From assembly GCF_900106555.1 (NCBI RefSeq), contig NZ_FNOE01000001.1:124001-188000 (forward strand): DNA of 64,000 nt. The letters are read 5' to 3'. The position numbers and the translations under genes are program-made. This DNA is from Nitrosomonas oligotropha (lineage in GTDB: Bacteria; Pseudomonadota; Gammaproteobacteria; Burkholderiales; Nitrosomonadaceae). Positions within the stretch are counted from its first letter, which is position 1, and each line of letters opens with the position of its first letter. Below are positions 61,323-64,000 of the stretch, piece after piece. Below the pieces are notes generated by a model. It was not told where the DNA came from and ran no database searches. It saw nothing but the letters and a program-made list of their open reading frames with translations.

Positions 61323-63059
61323 ATGAAATTTAAAATTCTATGCGTGTTATTGCTGTCCGGACTTACTGCCTGCGCGCAGCTTCCTTCCAACAAGGAGGCA
61401 GAAAAAACAGGGGAATCCACCGATCCGGATGAAGTCAGTCAGCTGAATTTACCCAAGCAGGAGCTGACTGCGCCCATTCTGTTTGATTTTTTAGTCGGTG
61501 AAACCGCATTGCAGCGGGGTAGCTTGGATATTGCGGTCAACCGCTATGTCAAGCTGGCCAAAACGACGCGCGATCCCCGCATCGCCAAGCGCGCAACAGA
61601 AATTTCCCTGCATGCCGGCAATCCCTTTGCGGCGGAACAAGCAGCCACTCTGTGGGTTGGACTCGAGCCTGATTCCGTCGATGCGCGCCAAACCATCGCT
61701 GCATTGCTGGTCAATCTTGGCAAGCTGGATGCCGCGCGGCCCCATCTCGAAAAACTGCTGGCTACGGAAAAAGAAGGCGTCGACAATGCCTTCATGCAAC
61801 TCAACCAATTGTTGTCACGCAATCCGGACAAAACCGCGACATTGCAATTGATACAACAGCTTTCGCAACCGTATAAGGATGTTCCGGAAGTCCATTTCGC
61901 CATTTCCCAGGCAGCATGGTTTGCCAATCAGCATCAGCTGGCATTGGATGAGATGCAGCGCGCGCTGGTTTTGCGCCCTGAATGGGAAATCGCCGCCGTT
62001 CATAACGGCAGAATATTGCAACGCGTTTCCGCTGCTGATGCGAGCGAATTCTACCGCGGCTATCTCGAAAAATATCCGGCATCTAACGAAGTCAGAGTGG
62101 CTTATACCCGGGTATTGATCGGTGCAAACGAGATTGATCAGGCGCGCGAGCAAGTGCAATGGTTATTGGATAAAAATCCCGAAGACGCTGAAATTACCCT
62201 AGCAGCCGGATTACTGGCCACGGAGATGGGTGATTTTGATGTTACCGAAGCCAGTTTCAAAAAGGCACTGACCCTGGGATACAAAGACACCAATGCGGTT
62301 TACTTCCACTTGGCGCAGATTTATGAGGAAACCAATCGCCCCGATTTAGCCATGGAAGCGTATCAGCAGGTAAAAAGTGGGGGACGTTATTTACCGGCAC
62401 AAATCCGTTATGCGGATTTATTGGCATTAAAAGGTCATTTGCAGGAAGCGCGCGCGCACCTGCAAAAACTGCCCGCCGCCAATGATCAGCAGGCCGCGCA
62501 TTTGATATTGGCGGAAGCGCAGATTCTGCGGCGTTCCAAGGCCCACCAAGAAGTCTACGATTTGCTCGATGCAGGATTAAAGAAACTGCCGGATTATCCC
62601 GAGCTGCTTTATGACCGCGCCTTAGCAGCCGACAAGCTGGGTAAATTTAAAATCCTGGAGCAGGATCTGCGTAAACTGATCAAGCTAAAACCGGAAAATG
62701 CGCATGCCTATAATGCCTTGGGTTACAGCTTCGCTGAGCGTGGTATGCATTTACCGGAAGCGTTGAAATTGATCAGGAAAGCCGTTGAGCTCAATCCGGA
62801 GGATCCCTATATTATGGATAGCTTGGGTTGGGTATACTACCGCATGGGAAATGTCGTGGAAGGATTGAATTTCTTGAATTTGGCATTTGCCGCCCGCCCG
62901 GATGCTGAAATTGCGGCGCACTTGGGTGAAGTGCTTTGGGTACAAGGCGCTAAAGACGATGCCAAAAATATATGGCGTACTGCCTTGGAAAAAGATCCGG
63001 ACAACGAAATCCTGCTGGAAACATTGCAACGGTTAACAAAAAAGAAAGCGGTTGATTAA
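61323..63059 (+). CDS. TPR-repeat lipoprotein
   Basis: Exported lipoprotein of 578 residues. The lipobox LSGLTACAQ lies near residue 16. The body is a chain of tetratricopeptide repeats (such as AHAYNALGYSFAERGMHLPEALKLI and YIMDSLGWVYYRMGNVVEGL). It is likely a periplasmic scaffold; similar proteins precede ispE/prs in other betaproteobacteria. It is not followed by ispE here: minC follows 96 bp later. Confidence 0.88.
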   Translation: MKFKILCVLLLSGLTACAQLPSNKEAEKTGESTDPDEVSQLNLPKQELTAPILFDFLVGETALQRGSLDIAVNRYVKLAKTTRDPRIAKRATEISLHAGNPFAAEQAATLWVGLEPDSVDARQTIAALLVNLGKLDAARPHLEKLLATEKEGVDNAFMQLNQLLSRNPDKTATLQLIQQLSQPYKDVPEVHFAISQAAWFANQHQLALDEMQRALVLRPEWEIAAVHNGRILQRVSAADASEFYRGYLEKYPASNEVRVAYTRVLIGANEIDQAREQVQWLLDKNPEDAEITLAAGLLATEMGDFDVTEASFKKALTLGYKDTNAVYFHLAQIYEETNRPDLAMEAYQQVKSGGRYLPAQIRYADLLALKGHLQEARAHLQKLPAANDQQAAHLILAEAQILRRSKAHQEVYDLLDAGLKKLPDYPELLYDRALAADKLGKFKILEQDLRKLIKLKPENAHAYNALGYSFAERGMHLPEALKLIRKAVELNPEDPYIMDSLGWVYYRMGNVVEGLNFLNLAFAARPDAEIAAHLGEVLWVQGAKDDAKNIWRTALEKDPDNEILLETLQRLTKKKAVD

Positions 63060-63155
63060 ATCGGTTTCATGGACGTAACCGGTTCCTTTTCAAACATCAT
63101 TAAACAGTGCTATTGATCCTGCGATGAATCTCTGTGAGCCTGTCAAACAATTAAA

Positions 63156-63926
63156 ATGCTAAACACCACTCCAGCACTGGAATTCAAAAGCAGCACTTTT
63201 TTCGCGCCCATCTTGATTCTTTACACCAACGATCTGGCTGCAATCGAACAGACACTGCATGAAAAAATCAACCTAGCGCCGGAATTCTTCAAAGATTCTC
63301 CGCTGATTATCGATTTGCGCGAATTAAACAAGCAAAATCAGGATCTGGATTTCACGCAGATCATCCAGCTGTTGCGCAGAGTCAGTTTTTTTCCGGTCGG
63401 TATCCGCGGCGGTAATGAGAGCCAGAATAAACAGGCGCGCGCCTTATTCATTCCGATCGATACGGTACGCGAGCAAGGCAGTTCCATCATCATTGGGGAA
63501 CCGCAGAAACAGGAAGCGGCTCAACAGCCCGCCGCGCAACCTGAAGCAGTGACGGTCAAAGAGCCATCCATCCGGCCTGTTCCGATTCCGCCGGTTGCCG
63601 CAACGGCAACCTTAGTGACGCAGCCGATCCGCTCTGGGCAACGGATTTATGCGGCCGGCGATTTGATCATTTTGTCACAGGTCAGCGCTGGCGCCGAAAT
63701 TATGGCCGAAGGCAATATACACGTCTATAATACGTTAAGAGGGCGTGCTTTGGCAGGCGTGCATGGCAATACAGCTGCCCGGATATTTTGTTTCGATTTA
63801 CAGGCAGAGCTTATTTCCATCGCGGGCGATTATAAAACCAGCGAGGATTTGAATAAGCAGACATACAATCATCCCGTGCAGATCTATTTGCAGAATCATG
63901 CGTTGATCATTAAAGAGATTGCTTAA
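63156..63926 (+). CDS. minC: Septum site-determining protein MinC
   Basis: FtsZ-inhibiting component of the division-site selection system, 256 residues. The N-terminal domain ([15 protein letters not shown]) and the C-terminal beta-helix ([51 protein letters not shown]) are typical. A Gln/Ala/Pro-rich linker ([13 protein letters not shown]) joins them. It is followed by minD 24 bp on. Confidence 0.97.
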   Translation: MLNTTPALEFKSSTFFAPILILYTNDLAAIEQTLHEKINLAPEFFKDSPLIIDLRELNKQNQDLDFTQIIQLLRRVSFFPVGIRGGNESQNKQARALFIPIDTVREQGSSIIIGEPQKQEAAQQPAAQPEAVTVKEPSIRPVPIPPVAATATLVTQPIRSGQRIYAAGDLIILSQVSAGAEIMAEGNIHVYNTLRGRALAGVHGNTAARIFCFDLQAELISIAGDYKTSEDLNKQTYNHPVQIYLQNHALIIKEIA

Positions 63927-63950
63927 GACCAAACAGCAAAGGAGGCTCAA

Positions 63951-64000
63951 TTGGCAAGAATTATAGTCGTGACATCAGGCAAGGGCGGCGTTGGTAAAAC
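63951..64000 (+). CDS. minD: Septum site-determining ATPase MinD, 3' part outside window
   Basis: The frame starts TTG at 63951 with GGAGG 5 nt upstream and reads MARIIVVTSGKGGVGKT, the MinD N-terminus with the deviant Walker A lysine. The rest lies outside the window. It forms an operon with minC. Confidence 0.93.
   Translation, partial: MARIIVVTSGKGGVGK

Overview
The window is a chromosomal segment of a Gram-negative bacterium, most probably a betaproteobacterium of the Nitrosomonas/Nitrosospira type. This rests on gene style and order (dnaA-dnaN-gyrB without recF, lnt-glyQ-glyS-gmhB-plsC, minC-minD), PEP-CTERM proteins, and a copper/cytochrome cluster. No ammonia-oxidation gene is present, so the genus is an inference. 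The segment spans the probable replication origin, and most of it is housekeeping DNA of about 50 % GC interrupted by accessory blocks.

Layout. 1-4.2 kb: end of an RND efflux operon (periplasmic adaptor and inner-membrane pump). 4.3-12.9 kb: RhlE helicase, a methyltransferase, an accessory patch (MazG-like pyrophosphohydrolase, a previously hidden 56-residue YefM-like antitoxin, an AT-rich membrane/TPR orphan, a DUF4160/DUF2442 pair), then EttA, DUF2835, a pseudouridine synthase and a rhodanese. 13-17.6 kb: two PEP-CTERM surface proteins, UppP, and ThiC behind a TPP riboswitch. 17.7-22.1 kb: Pcm, a TolC-family channel, RNase P RNA, PcnB and FolK.

22.1-26.9 kb, minus strand: a compact ribosomal-peptide (RiPP) locus. 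A 67-residue precursor with a double-glycine leader is followed by a radical SAM enzyme, an HlyD adaptor and a C39-peptidase ABC transporter. The core peptide has no cysteine, so the modification cannot be a thioether. This is the most interesting system in the window. 27.1-34.0 kb: panB, panC, dnaA, the candidate oriC, dnaN, gyrB. 34.1-38.7 kb: a SIR2-like/HerA pair with the architecture of an anti-phage defence system, followed by a Fic-family protein with a non-canonical active-site motif and two palindromic operators in front of it.

38.8-50.6 kb: a secreted beta-propeller protein, BipA/TypA, an ornithine cyclodeaminase homologue, CutA, DsbD, a TlpA-like thioredoxin, a BON lipoprotein, a DUF2784 protein, TtcA, and a cupredoxin/DUF411/cytochrome c cluster that looks like copper and thiol-redox handling in the periplasm. 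50.7 kb: a 143-bp MITE-like element with perfect 17-bp terminal inverted repeats and a 4-bp target duplication. 51.1-64 kb: MutS, SlyD, a YgjP-like metalloprotease, PlsC, GmhB (with an unusual active site), GlyS, GlyQ, Lnt, a TPR lipoprotein, MinC and the start of MinD.
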